64,000 nt of DNA from Rhizophagus clarus. Taxonomy: Eukaryota > Glomeromycota > Glomeromycetes > Glomerales > Glomeraceae. Numbering within the stretch: the stretch's first letter is position 1; each line of letters opens with the position of its first letter. A model generated the notes under the pieces. That model was not told the origin of the DNA, made no database searches, and saw only the letters and a program-made list of their open reading frames with translations. The position numbers and the translations under genes are program-made. Positions 23,491-34,594 of this stretch are shown piece after piece. The stretch lies in assembly GCA_015698045.1 (NCBI GenBank), contig BLAL01000242.1, forward strand, positions 1,369,001 to 1,433,000, written 5' to 3'.

Positions 23491-26426
23491 TTTGATTTGA
23501 GATGATTATGTGTTTTATATGAAAGTTTTGGAAAGTTTTTTTTTTACGTTTTGCTTGATTTAAAAAAGACTTGAGATTTTGTTATTTGATAAGAAAAATT
23601 TTGAGAAATTGAAAGGCGAAATGGAGTCATATTTATAATAAGTTGAGACAAACGAAAACTTACGATAATATTAAACTTTCACATTATCAGGACGATTTGC
23701 ATTAATTCTTCTTTTAGGCATATCTAATTTCTTATTTTATATCCATTAACTGATTAACATCCTTAAATGTTTCAAAAGAACCATTGTTATGATCTTTTGA
23801 AGACCATGTTTTTTATGCCGATCTTTTTCTGTACAGTTTTACAGTAACTAATTTCTTTTCTTTGTAATCTTAGAACACCATTTAAATAATGATTTGATCT
23901 TGTTATGAACAATCGTGAAAAAAAAAATACAAACGTGAAAAAAATAGCAAATGATTTTTTTTTTTGCGGATCCCAATTATTTAACTTTACGATTGTTGAG
24001 ATAAAAATAACTTGTTATACACGAAATTTTAAAAGATAATAAGATAAACATTCTCAGATGCTTGTAGTCTTTAATACGGTAAATAATGCTTAAATTTGAA
24101 CAATAAAAAGTTGAACTTTGTGTAAATTTGAAAAGATGACTATCGAAATGATCGGTTAACCTGATTGATCGTCATGAGATGTTTCAAAACTTGCAAACAA
24201 TTACCTTAAATTATAAAACAATTTCATACTTAAGTCATTTAATCGTATGACGATACAGTCCTAAGTGAAAATCACGACATGATTTGGTGTCTTTCCGTTT
24301 ATTAATAGAAAAACCTACACATAATTATGAAGGATTTTACATCATCTTCATAATTATTATTGTTCGTTATTATTATTTATTATAATTATTGCGTTTATGT
24401 ATACTTTGAATAATTGTTTTAAAAATAACAATTGTAATTGTAATGATGATTTATTGATATTAAACTCAGAGAAGAGGATGACATACGATTGTTTACAATC
24501 AGAGTGATTTTTGCCAATTGTTTTTATAGTAAAGACAAGACAAAATTTAGAAAATAAAGTACTAATTTCGCGTGTTAAATGTTTATCACGTGATTTCAAA
24601 AATAGTATTGACCCTACAAAACGGGGCACACAGCGAATGTGTCGATGTGTATTGTGTACAGACAGCGGTAAACCTCGCACTAATATATCAGAAAACGGAT
24701 CTCTATTAAGAATTAGAACTTTTATGATTTAATAAACTTCGAGTCAATTATAGTTGGAGACTTTTTAATTTTTTTGCCACCACAAGTAAGAAAGAAACGA
24801 ACTGAAAATATGCGAGGTTATTAGTGGATCTGCCCCTGCTTGATTCCACTAAGAAGATAGAATAACAGATGACAATAGAACAAGAAATTCTTAATGCGCT
24901 TGCAAATATTATTAATGGTGTACCATAGGTAATACAGTTATCCGTAATCATAAGTACATAATTAAGATTTTTATCAGATAATCTCGCAACACCGAAGATA
25001 CGACATACGCATTGTGGCAACTCTTCTGGAAAGTAAAGTATAATGCGTCCGCACACCATCATATCATTATTAACGTTTATCATAGCAATTATTAGTATTT
25101 CTTAGTCCTTTCCCTTCCACGAGATTCTGCAAATCATCAGATGGATCACCTCCTTTGAACTTAGCGTAAAGGGAAATTTGAAAAAGATTAGTACATCCAA
25201 TTATCTTTCCTTAACGATTATCATTTTTAACGATAATATCGTTTGCATTTATCAGGCTAATATCCAATGCCATTTCGAACGCTTCGTTAAACGATGCATC
25301 ATGGACATCCCAATTTACAAGTTCATTGATACTTACACGACCAACTCCAAAGTCTTCTACTATAGTTTATTCAATTACCTAACTGCATTCGTAATACCCT
25401 ATCAAGGTCGTCTGCCGAAAAAACATGGCATATCGTCTGGTGTTACGATCATAGGCGCTCCATTATAAATCATCGGTCACTAACTGGTCATTAGCTTGGG
25501 AGGGAATTTTATCAGCGTGATCTACTTATGATTATAACTTTTATTTATATTCGCAATCTAATTTTCATTAGCGTTATATTACTTCTTAAACACAAAAAAA
25601 CGAGAATGATTTCATTATTTTTTTATTAGGATTAATAATAAAAAAAACTTATTCGTAGTGCTCTTTGGATACAGAGGAATTCTACATCATAGTTTTCAAC
25701 TTATTGGTAATCCCAAGAATAATATCTGCATTTAAAATAGGTAAAGACAGTGTGCACACTGCACAGTAAAAAAAAAAAAAATAATTTATATTCGTTATTT
25801 AATTGTTTTGAATAATTATTTATTAGAACAAAGATTTGTAAAACCAAATTTAAGAACCAGTTAAAATATTTTGTGATAAAATATTTCACAATACATATAT
25901 ATTAATAAGTTAGAAGAAAATTAAAATTTTAAAAAGTTCACGTTTTTCCCTATTTTAAATGGATTTTCAAAATTTTTTTTTATCAGACTATATTAACAGT
26001 ATATCTGACTTTTGTAATTAAATTTATTAAGAAAGTGAGAGATAATAAATATATTACTAGAGAAACTATGTTAAGAAAAATTCGCTCGAATTTTTCTCCT
26101 ATATTTTTATTTAAACATATATATTTCTTCAACCACAAAGCCCATATAATGTCTGTTTTGCATTAAAAAATAAAGGTGAAAAGAAGATTATAAAGTCAAT
26201 AAATTATTAAGAAGGATCGGAAACTGCGAGAGTACTACCAATTTTTTGGTTGATTATATAGGTTATTAGGTTTATGTGAATTTTATATCATATACTTTAT
26301 TTCACTTTCGACGGCAAACGTTATGGATTTTAAAATCTCTTTTAACTTATACTCACACTTATTAATAAATTTATGATAAATTAAAAATTAACTTGCTAAG
26401 AGTTACCGTGAACTATTATTTATTTC
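23491..26426. other. Gene-poor region with possible eroded coding remnants
   Basis: Between about 24500 and 25470 the base composition is less extreme and both strands carry frames of 70-110 codons. The minus strand around 24750-25470 may hold an old broken gene, since several frames there are rich in Asp, Asn and Leu, but I cannot identify it. The remainder is A/T-rich with nothing recognised. Confidence 0.4.
23630..23637 (-). promoter_or_regulatory. TATA-like box for the 30-residue ORF
   Basis: Minus-strand TATAAATA, about 140 bp before the ATG at 23490. The spacing is similar to the TATA-like boxes of the paralogous small genes at 7072 and 32765. TATA-like strings are common by chance in this DNA. 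Confidence 0.3.
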
Positions 26427-27011
26427 GGGACTGGTTCATTTCACCGACAATTACTTCACCGACAACCACTTCACCGACACACGTTTCGCCGACAGGGTCA
26501 TTTCACCGACAAACGTTTCATCGACAGTCATTTCACCGCCGCCGTTACAAATTAAAAATTTTTTTATAAAGCATTTTTCCCCCCTTTTTACTAATTACAG
26601 CTGATATAATAGTTTTTTTTTATAAAAAAATATTTAATATAAGAAGGAAAATAAAACTTAAATCATGAAGTCATTAAACATTAAAACATTAATCTTATGT
26701 TTATCACTAATTGGAAGGAACAATGAATTAAAAATATACTGTATATATTGAGATTTAATTTGAGGATATAAATTAATATTTTATATTTATTTTTATGTAT
26801 ACACTATCTCGTATTATATAACAACAATAATTTAACTGTCTTGTACAGTTGTATAAAGAAAAAAATTATATTTAATTTTATTGATATAATGTAAGTGTCG
26901 GTGAAACGACTTGTCGGTAAGATGATCCTGTCGTCGAAACGTTTGTCGGAGAAACGTTTGTCGGTAAAATGATTGTCGGTGAAGTGATTGTCGGTGAGTT
27001 AAACGCGACCC
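26427..27011. mobile_element. Second TIR transposon of the ACCGACAAT family, 8-bp TSD
   Basis: The element is 585 bp, begins GGGACTGG and ends GCGACCC. Flanks are TTTATTTC (26419-26426) and ATTATTTC (27012-27019), an 8-bp duplication with one mismatch. The left end carries repeated CACCGACA units and the right end TGTCGGTGA units in inverse orientation, as in the element at 1776-2537. Its units read TCACCGACAA where the other element has TTACCGACAA, marking a subfamily. No transposase is present. Confidence 0.85.
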
Positions 27012-27479
27012 ATTATTTCTCAGGATTATTAATAATAGGAAGATTGACCATTTATTATAAAGTTTAGAAATATTTATTTATTTCAATCGCTATTCTATAT
27101 ACTGTACCAGACTGTACCTTAGTTGATACGTAAATATAAATGGACGTATTGTACAGTGAAATTAATTGTCATTTGTAAGTATAATTCGTTTTTTTTTTCA
27201 ATGTATAAAATTAAAAGCAGTCGACTCGCGATATAACAAACCCTCCGCCTCCGGTTTGCACAAACAAGAGAAGATAAGCGAAATATATTGTTTTTTATTA
27301 TGTAAAAAAAAAATAATGAATTTCAACGTATTAACAGGGGGGAATATTGATTTTCAGCTCTATTATTTGGAAGTAAACGCTTGGTTGGAATTAAATTCAT
27401 CAGTATTATCAGCGGTTACGTCGGTATCATCAAGATTAATTAAAACATGAATTTTTTAGTATATAATATTTTATTGGTC

Positions 27480-28609
27480 CATTTTGTTGGCAGCGACTGA
27501 AAGCCCACCATATCTCTTGTCGGATGATATGCAAATACATTTGCCCCCAGTACTTCTTTACATTCTTCATTATCAAAAGAAAATCATGAACTCTTCAACC
27601 GGAATCTTTTCAGATTCCAGTAAAGCTTTAATTACTCGCTTTCCTATTTTATGGTACTTTTGTTCTTTAAATAATTTTGTCGCATTGAATTTTTCCCCAC
27701 TTTAATTGATTTTTGTTTGTCTGTGAAAAAAGAATTATATTATTATTATTCAAGGCAGAAATTGTAAATTTTATTGCAAAATAATAAAAATGATTCTTAC
27801 ATTCATTTAATGGATTGTCCTTTTAAAAAATCATATGCAATCATCAATTCTAAAATGCGACCACCCGCTAATTTATATAATACTTTGCTATTTTTTTTTA
27901 TCGGTCTTACATTTCTCAATTAGATATTTCACTAATATCACCGATTTCTATCAGTATCATTATTCGAGACCAGAAGTAACTAAATAAGAATCACTATCTG
28001 TAAACCAGATATTTCCTTAAAGTAAAATACACAAAAAAGAGCCCGTATTTACACATCATAATATCTGGAAATTTTCCTTCGCTAGTAATAAATATTGCAA
28101 TATAATTTCCGCAATCTGCATTGTCTTCCGCATCATCTTGAAGCTTGCAAAGGATTTCTTCATTCATACGAGCCAGTCGGTTAATATTTTCGTAAATAAT
28201 GACCAGAGCCCGGAGGTCTATTATATTTTGTTCTATATTTTTCAGCAATACGTTTAAAAATGTCCAAGGCTCTTTTCCACTCAGAAATCTCAAATTTATC
28301 TATCAAAGAGAAATTAGGGACAAAAATGTTGATTGCTATAAAAGTGCAAAGATAAAAATTAATCTACCATCGGTATCTCCAATCTTTCGTAGCAATTGTT
28401 TTGTAAGAGATATATTTTCCTCAAATGTAAAGTTGATCGCATTTTCAAATAATGTTCCAAAATCTTCGGCATCACAAGGAACACTGACATAATCCAAATT
28501 CACCATAAATCATGTAATAGAACGACTGCTCGTTAGTCGGTTGAAAAATTTTTTCAAGTTCATTTTCAATCGTGGGTCGAGGAATGAAATTACATTCAAA
28601 AACAACAAA
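27480..28609 (-). pseudogene. Broken P-loop ATPase of the Rhizophagus Crinkler-like type
   Basis: Minus-strand segments in order encode FIPRPTIENELEKIF, a YYMIYGEFG strand, EDFGTLFENAINFTFEE, SEWKRALDIFKRIAEKY, LVIIYENINRL, LQDDAEDNADCGNYIAIF, IEIGDIS, GGRILEL with a DFL helix, and VFAYHP. From memory this matches the AAA-like ATPase module common in Rhizophagus proteins annotated as Crinkler-like. It is broken: about 30 codons spanning the Walker A loop are missing between GEFG and the next strand (near 28488-28497), there are frameshifts near 28217 and 27570, and stops occur. Three or more GT-AG introns appear retained (for example about 28310-28360). Catalysis would be impossible without Walker A. 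Confidence 0.7.
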
Positions 28610-30505
28610 CTTAATATGCTTGTACTAAATTGTGTAAGGAGGATAAATAATCGGTATAATATTCAGAAGAGGTGTGGAGGAGATTGCATTTGGTTCCGAA
28701 AGGGAATAAAAATAGAAAAAAAAATTGGAATGACAAGAGTATTAATAACATTACAAATATATTGTTTTTGTATTTTATTTAACGGTTAATGAAACGAGAA
28801 ACGGAGGAAGACATTTGAATTATGTTGGATTTTTCCAATAATGTGTATTTTTTTTATTTATTATACGCGTTACAAGCTTTATATATAATACTTTTTCATA
28901 ATTATGACTCGAACGATATAATGCACAAATAATAATTATGCTTGATTTGTTAATATTTATTAACAACTTTGTCTTGCTATATCATAATTTATGATAAAAA
29001 AAATTTAAATTTTAATCAACAACTATTCTTCTCATGTCGGTAAAACTTCTCTTGCAAAAAAAATAAATATTACTTATGTAGATGCGAGTATGTATTGTAA
29101 GTTAAATATAATTGCCCGTGAAAAACACTACTTGAGCGAAAAACAAAACGCGATACAAATGCAATAACCCATGCAAAATCACATGATGGAACAACAATTT
29201 TTTATCGATGTTACAGTACAGGTGATCATCGTTTGCTTTATTTTTTGCCCTTTTATAGGTCTCTTCTAAGGTGCAATTCCTCTAAGCAAACAAGTAGTCT
29301 TCCATAATGAGGTGCGACATGGGAACATCTGAAAACATCTCATGTGTTTGATAGGTGAAGGTTATCAGAAATTGTGCGTGTTTAGTAGATGAATGGTTGC
29401 TGAATTATGAAGACCGAAAGTTAGGAGCGATGTCGGTCTCTGAGCCTGAGAATAATTCAGTCTGCACCGGTCCGATCCCATTGACCATCTTTACTAGGGT
29501 ACTATCCTTCTAAGGTCAGTCCAATTAAATATTGTGCAGAACTTTGCGTTAAACTAAGAAGATGGATACGGTACACAAATTTTATTTGATAGGTTTATTG
29601 TCTGGATTCTATCAATTTTCGCTAACTTGAAATTTTTATATGAAGATGAAGCGTTAAACTTTGTTATAAAGCATAATAGAACATTTTAATTTACTGAAAC
29701 GACCGTAAGAAAAACAATTCTTATGCTTATTGTTCTGGAAGGGAACTTTGTTATAAACTTCGTCGTTAACCGATGGTAGCTAGGAGTTTTGTATTTATTT
29801 ACCGTGAAAAATTTTTTTTTTTGGCTTTAATAGATAGATAATGCTTTAAAAGATCTTTGGGGAGCACAATTTATTGGTATATTGAAAATCTCACGATTGT
29901 ATATTAATTATATTAGTAATATGGTTTCTTAACATTTATGACTAGTAAATCTGTATTATAAAGTCATTTGTTTCTATTATTCATCATTATCGACGCTACA
30001 ATTTAATAACGTATCCGCCCTCCTATATTTTCCTAAAAATCCGAGTTGGAATACTAAATTTTGTTTACAGTATTATAAACCTCTCTTCCCCCCAAACTCC
30101 GGTTGGAACGGCCTTGTATACGACGATTATTATATAGAATGTAATTTTTTTACTTGGAATTACAAGGTACCATGTATTTATTTTTTAAGTCAATTAACTT
30201 CCCTTTATCATATTAACTCTTTTTAAAATTAGTATGTATTATATCGTTAAAAAAGGTACCGCTTAAGTATAAATACAAAAAGTGAAAACCGCAGAAACAT
30301 TGTCAATATTTACTGTACATAACAACAAATACAACGTCTTTATTATCGACACATCAATAAATGATTTGAAAAGAAAACTTGTAAATTCTATTAAAAAGAA
30401 TTAGTTAAAATTACTTTTGGGCTTCAAGTAAACCGACAAATCCGACAATATATTTTTAAACGTACGTTTAGATACATTTCCATGGAATGTTAAAATATAT
30501 CATTC
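28610..30505. other. Intergenic, little recognised
   Basis: The stretch 28610-28790 may be the eroded 5' part of the ATPase pseudogene. Beyond that the DNA is A/T-rich with a few balanced patches (29260-29540). Apart from the short frame at 30282-30404 nothing is supported. Confidence 0.45.
30282..30404 (+). pseudogene. Possible ubiquitin-like / Crinkler header fragment
   Basis: An open frame of 40 codons starting at GTG and ending at TAG encodes LSIFTV, YNVFIID and DLKRKLVNSI in order, a beta-beta-alpha pattern like the ubiquitin-like header of Crinkler-type proteins. A TATA-like GTATAAATAC lies just upstream (30267-30276). There is no ATG in frame, so if genuine it is a start-lost relic or lacks an upstream exon. 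The resemblance is weak. Confidence 0.2.
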
Positions 30506-30822
30506 TTAATTGCCGATAAGGAGACGGTTAAGACGGTCGAGAATTGGTCTAACTATGTTTTCCATGAACTTATCTTTAAGGTATACTGCCTTGTCGTATA
30601 ATTTTTGCCAGAATGATTTTTCTGGTTGAGGTGGACTCGCTATTGGTTAAAAAGTTAAAGAATGTCAAATATTATTCTCGTAACAATGTAAAGCTTTTTT
30701 CTTAACTCACTTGCCCAGAATTCTAATACACAGTTGCGAGCTGTTTCATATTCAGTCTCGTTTATTAATCCGTCATCAAAACATGTTCTAAGTTCAGAGA
30801 GTTTTTGATGAAGGTCGCCCAT
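30506..30822 (-). CDS. Two-exon gene for an 81-residue protein with a SHOCT-like N-terminus
   Basis: Exon 1 runs 30822-30711 and exon 2 30639-30506, joined across a 71-bp intron (donor GTGAGT, acceptor CCAATAG) with frame kept; 246 nt give 81 residues and a stop. The first exon encodes KLSELRTCFDDGLINETEY, which resembles the SHOCT pattern (L-x-x-L-x-x-D-G-x-I-x-x-x-E-F/Y) that usually sits at protein C-termini and may mediate oligomerisation. The second exon is Trp/Lys/Leu-rich and amphipathic (FWQKLYDKAVYLKDKF), ending RLNRLLIGN. No signal peptide. Both exons are too short to show up as long open frames. The clean splice sites and absence of stops make a functional gene likely; its role is unknown. 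Confidence 0.65.
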
Positions 30823-31014
30823 TATGTTTTATTTACAATCTGAGTAATTTGTCATTTATTTATAGGAAACTTATTGTAAATTGATGCAATTATGATGTAA
30901 ATCATTTCGTAATTCAGTCAGTATGTGAAATTTTATAGTTAGTAGTTCAGTATGGGATTTACTAATTTATCCCATTGTTCTGATTGGACAGCGTGATTTT
31001 CCCTTTAGGATTAG

Positions 31015-31080
31015 ATCTTGGATTAGGATTAGTATTAGGTTAGGGTTAAGGTTTTAGGATTAGGGTCGGGTCGGGGTGGG
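31015..31080 (+). repeat. Interstitial telomere-like TTAGGR tract
   Basis: Degenerate units TTAGGA, TTAGGT, TTAGGG, TTAAGG and TTAGGA run head to tail and end in GGGTCGGGTCGGGG. TTAGGG is the usual filamentous-fungal telomere repeat. The tract is short, degenerate and surrounded by unique sequence. Confidence 0.6.
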
Positions 31081-32223
31081 CTCGTATGTTTACTTAGAGG
31101 TTACAGTTGGTGGATTAAATTCTTAACGATTAAAATAATATATTTTCATGTACTTATCGATAATCGACTGTTGGTATCGTATTAGGAAAACGGAAACCAT
31201 AAAAAGTCCGTCGCACTATTTATATTTTTGTAGCAAATATAAAAATTATCGTATTATTTAATGTTACAATAAAAAGGTACATGATCACAACAAAAGAAGC
31301 AGGCATAATATTTGATTTTCCAAAAACAGAATTTTTTTTATAGTTGTATGTGACAATTGATTATGAAAAAGTGACAGATTTTCTTGTATTAAAATTTACA
31401 CAATTCGTAAAATTCGCGTTTTGTCAAATTTAATTCGAACAAGTTTAATAACTATTATACAGAAAATTAGCAAAAGAAATAACCGGTGCCTCTCCTGTGG
31501 TATTGATTCATCAAATTTCTTGTCGATATTGAATGTTTCATATGAAAGTCAAAAAGGATCAACTTGTATTGTACACCGATTGAAATCACCAAAATCGCAA
31601 ATAAAGGATTATTTTTTTTCTATTTAAAATGACAGTATTAAAAGTTTAATAATTCCTGTGACGAGACTTAATATGATGAGAAAGCGTTGAAAAGACTTAT
31701 GAAGATAATTGCACATGAATTCAAGATTCAAAATCAAAAATTCAGTTTATATAAAAAATAATTCCTAATGCAAAAATGGTATCAATCCTAAATAATATTA
31801 TTATAAATGAATGCTAATAATTCTAATCCTTATTAGTAGAAGGTAAAAAATGCAATCATTTCATCCCTTACATAGAACAAAAACAAAGTATGCTCGAACA
31901 CTATATTAAGATATTTAAAGGTCCGATAACCAATTCACAATGGTTAAATGCATATCATACATATCATCATGCCACAAATACCAATCACAGAGGAGAGATC
32001 AGCACGAGGATCGAAAATCATGTTACCTATTAAATTACTCTGGACTATTGGACACGATCCAGGACTCAGTCCTAGGACCCGATCCGGAACTCCAGTCCGA
32101 ACCAATAATGATTGAATGATGGGTTAAGTTTAGTCGAAAATTTTTGTAAATTACTAAATAAGGCTTGCAAAAGATCATGTAGGATTATAGAACAAGATAG
32201 GGTAAGGTGCATTATTGCGTTCA

Positions 32224-32292
32224 TCAGGAAATTTTTTATGATGCAAAAAAATGTGCTTGATTTGCATAAAAAAAAATTTGCTAATTCTTGCA
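32224..32292. repeat. Dispersed repeat, copy 2
   Basis: It shares TCAGGAAATTTTTTATGATG at its start and TTTGCTAATTCTTGCA at its end with 21592-21736, with a shorter centre, consistent with two fragments or deletion derivatives of one element. Confidence 0.6.
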
Positions 32293-32764
32293 CTTATTTT
32301 GTACTGTGCAGTGAGAATTTTTTAACTACAGTCAGGGTATCTTGTGAGATGATTTAACAGATTAGTAATATTATTTATTTCAATACATTTATATTGTATT
32401 TATTTACGATATTTACAAATATTGAGATTTTATTAATCAGAGGATTAGTTAATAATGAGTGTTGATTTTGCGTACCAACCGTATTCACGACCAGTTACAA
32501 TACATACATAAAATTAAACAACGCGTTGATAAACTAGTTATCATAGATTGACGATTAGTAATTTTAAATTTGCTACGCATAAAACTTATAAAGTCGGAAA
32601 TTATAAAAATTTCTTTTTTCAAAAGATTTTTGTAACTCATTTTATTGAACTTTACTTACAAAAACCTATAATAAATCTTAATAAATAATATACACTATTT
32701 TGTGACAAGCTAAAATAAAGTAAATAAAAATAAATATTTTGAAAAGAGAGAATTACGAAGAATT

Positions 32765-33040
32765 TCAAGGAAAAGACGAAGTTGTCGAAGATCCAGCGGG
32801 TAAAATTAAAGATTCGAAACTATTATCATCATGAAATTTTGTTCCGTTAAAAAAATCATTTACGAAAAGATTATTTGTAATTTGTGGTGTATTTATTTGA
32901 GCGATTTGATCAGTGGTATTAGAATTAATAATTTGTGAATTACGATTTTGATTTTGAATTTGATTTTGACATACAAATCGTGACGTACCGCGTGTTCTTT
33001 GATTATAATTTGTTTGTCTTTGCTCGTTTATTGAAGACAT
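32765..33040 (-). CDS. Small Asn/Gln-rich protein, paralogue of the 7072-7311 protein
   Basis: A 91-residue single-exon frame. The N-terminal half is low-complexity (QIQNQNRNSQ) with R-T-R-G-T-S-R-F; the C-terminal half has TTDQIAQI, PQITNN, DFFNGT and SFESLILPAG, aligning with the 79-residue paralogue at 7072-7311, followed by a Ser/Thr tail of its own. No signal peptide or membrane segment. The DNA similarity continues into the 5' flank, including a TATA-like box. Unrecognised family; the conserved C-terminal motif suggests a real protein. Confidence 0.6.
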   Translation of the reverse strand: MSSINEQRQTNYNQRTRGTSRFVCQNQIQNQNRNSQIINSNTTDQIAQINTPQITNNLFVNDFFNGTKFHDDNSFESLILPAGSSTTSSFP

Positions 33041-34594
33041 TGAAATAAAGGTAATTTAAATATCGATGGAAATTTTATTTTTACAGGTTATCTTAGTTTA
33101 TCGCGCGTAATTAAATTATGCGAATTTCTAAGGAGTTTGGCAAAGGATTTTTCTGAGCTTTTATAAGAAAATTTTCTAATATTCTTATCAATAATAAAAT
33201 TAATATTCTTATCGAATATTCTTTCTTATCAGTAAAAATTTTAAACTTGTATCACTTGATATCACTTGATTTCACATTGTGATCAAAAGAAGCAAGATAT
33301 CAGAATACCCAGACTACCCAGTGATGGGCACTTTATTAATAGGAACTACGGAGTTTAAACATGGGTGTGCTAATCGAATAAAACAATAAAAGAAATTGTG
33401 TGATCATTATTTAAAATTTCAATATAATGTTAGTCTAACGTTGTTTGTATTACTTTGATTGTTTTTTTGATACGAATTAGTTTTAAAAATTGTAATTCAA
33501 ACTTATTTAAGACATTTACCAACGTTTCCGTCAAAGAAATTTATAATCGACATCATTTTAGTGAGCTATGATCGTTTGCGATTAAGTAAAAAAAAAATAA
33601 TTCCTTAATTCACTTAATTCAAGAATGATTGCAAATAAAGATGATCAAAATCGTTGTTAGACAGATTTCTATAGAATAAAGTCTGAAAGTTGCGCCATAT
33701 GCAGATCAATGTGATGAAATGAACGTAATGACTATGTAATGAGATCGCCAGATTTGGCTCCATATAAAAGGGAATTTTTCAAAGATACAAACAAACTACA
33801 AAATATTACATCAAAAATCGGTATAAAAAGTCCGAACAATTAACCACATGCGTAAATAATGCTATATTCAATATACAATGAGATCTGAGTTAAGATAAAT
33901 AATCCAAGTTTTTTTTAATACTAAATCTTTTAACATTAAGTTGTTTTACGTTTAATTTACGAATAAAATTAACAATTATACATATTAAATATAACTTTCT
34001 AATATATACATACATATAGGGATATATTTTTATTATGATTTTTTAATAATATGATCAATATGAGCGTAACAACATCAAAATATTTAATTATCTTTTCAAT
34101 TTTTTGTTATCATTATTTATTTATCCAATTATCTGTGATCCGTTATTATTGGACACATGACTTAAATGATACGGTCATTATTGGTCTCTCATAATTTCTA
34201 ACTAATTTGGTTAATTACTTTCTGGGGCAATTTTTTCTTTGGACGTAAAAGAAAATCTTTACTATTTTCGTTAGTCTTTATTTCGATCAGATTAGCAAAT
34301 ATTTAAAAATCTAGTCCGTAAATACTAAATAAGGACTAAAAATGTTACATAAATTTTAGGCATTCCTTTTATGGTTCTGTGTAACAATATGTTCATCATC
34401 GTACTTAGTTTGGGAAAAAATAATACAGAAAATTCGAAATTTCATTCAAATTATGCGTTTAAATAATCGGATGACCAATTATAGTGCTGATCCACATTAT
34501 GTACACTTGAATAAATATCCGTAATTTTTGTGCTTGACGTAAATAAGAAAAAAGAAAAAAAAAAAAAAAAAATATTTTTTTTTTTTTTATTATT
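33041..34594. other. Intergenic upstream of the F-box pair
   Basis: Apart from the promoter region of the minus-strand gene I see no coding or RNA feature. The last 45 bases before the F-box ATG are almost pure A followed by pure T, which may affect transcription or be an assembly-sensitive homopolymer. Confidence 0.45.
33157..33167 (-). promoter_or_regulatory. TATA-like box upstream of the 32765-33040 gene
   Basis: Minus-strand CTTATAAAAGC about 120 bp before the ATG, matching the TATA-like box of the paralogue at 7463-7476 in sequence and surroundings. Confidence 0.45.

Larger units (their letters stand above)
30823..32764. other. Intergenic with telomere-like tract and repeat debris
   Basis: It contains the TTAGG-rich tract at 31015-31080, the dispersed repeat at 32224-32292 and a C/G-rich patch (32050-32105) with GGACTCAGTCCTAGGAC, which can fold on itself. 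No gene is supported; frames of about 70 codons here overlap the repeats. Confidence 0.45.

Noticed and set aside
24748..25083. 111-codon minus-strand frame, briefly considered a kinase fragment
   Set aside because: The FGVARLSDKN stretch recalls a kinase N-lobe only loosely, with no catalytic motifs nearby. Left as possible unknown remnant.
25178..25468. 96-codon plus-strand frame
   Set aside because: No motif and no related sequence in the window; the opposite strand is equally open, so neither can be preferred.
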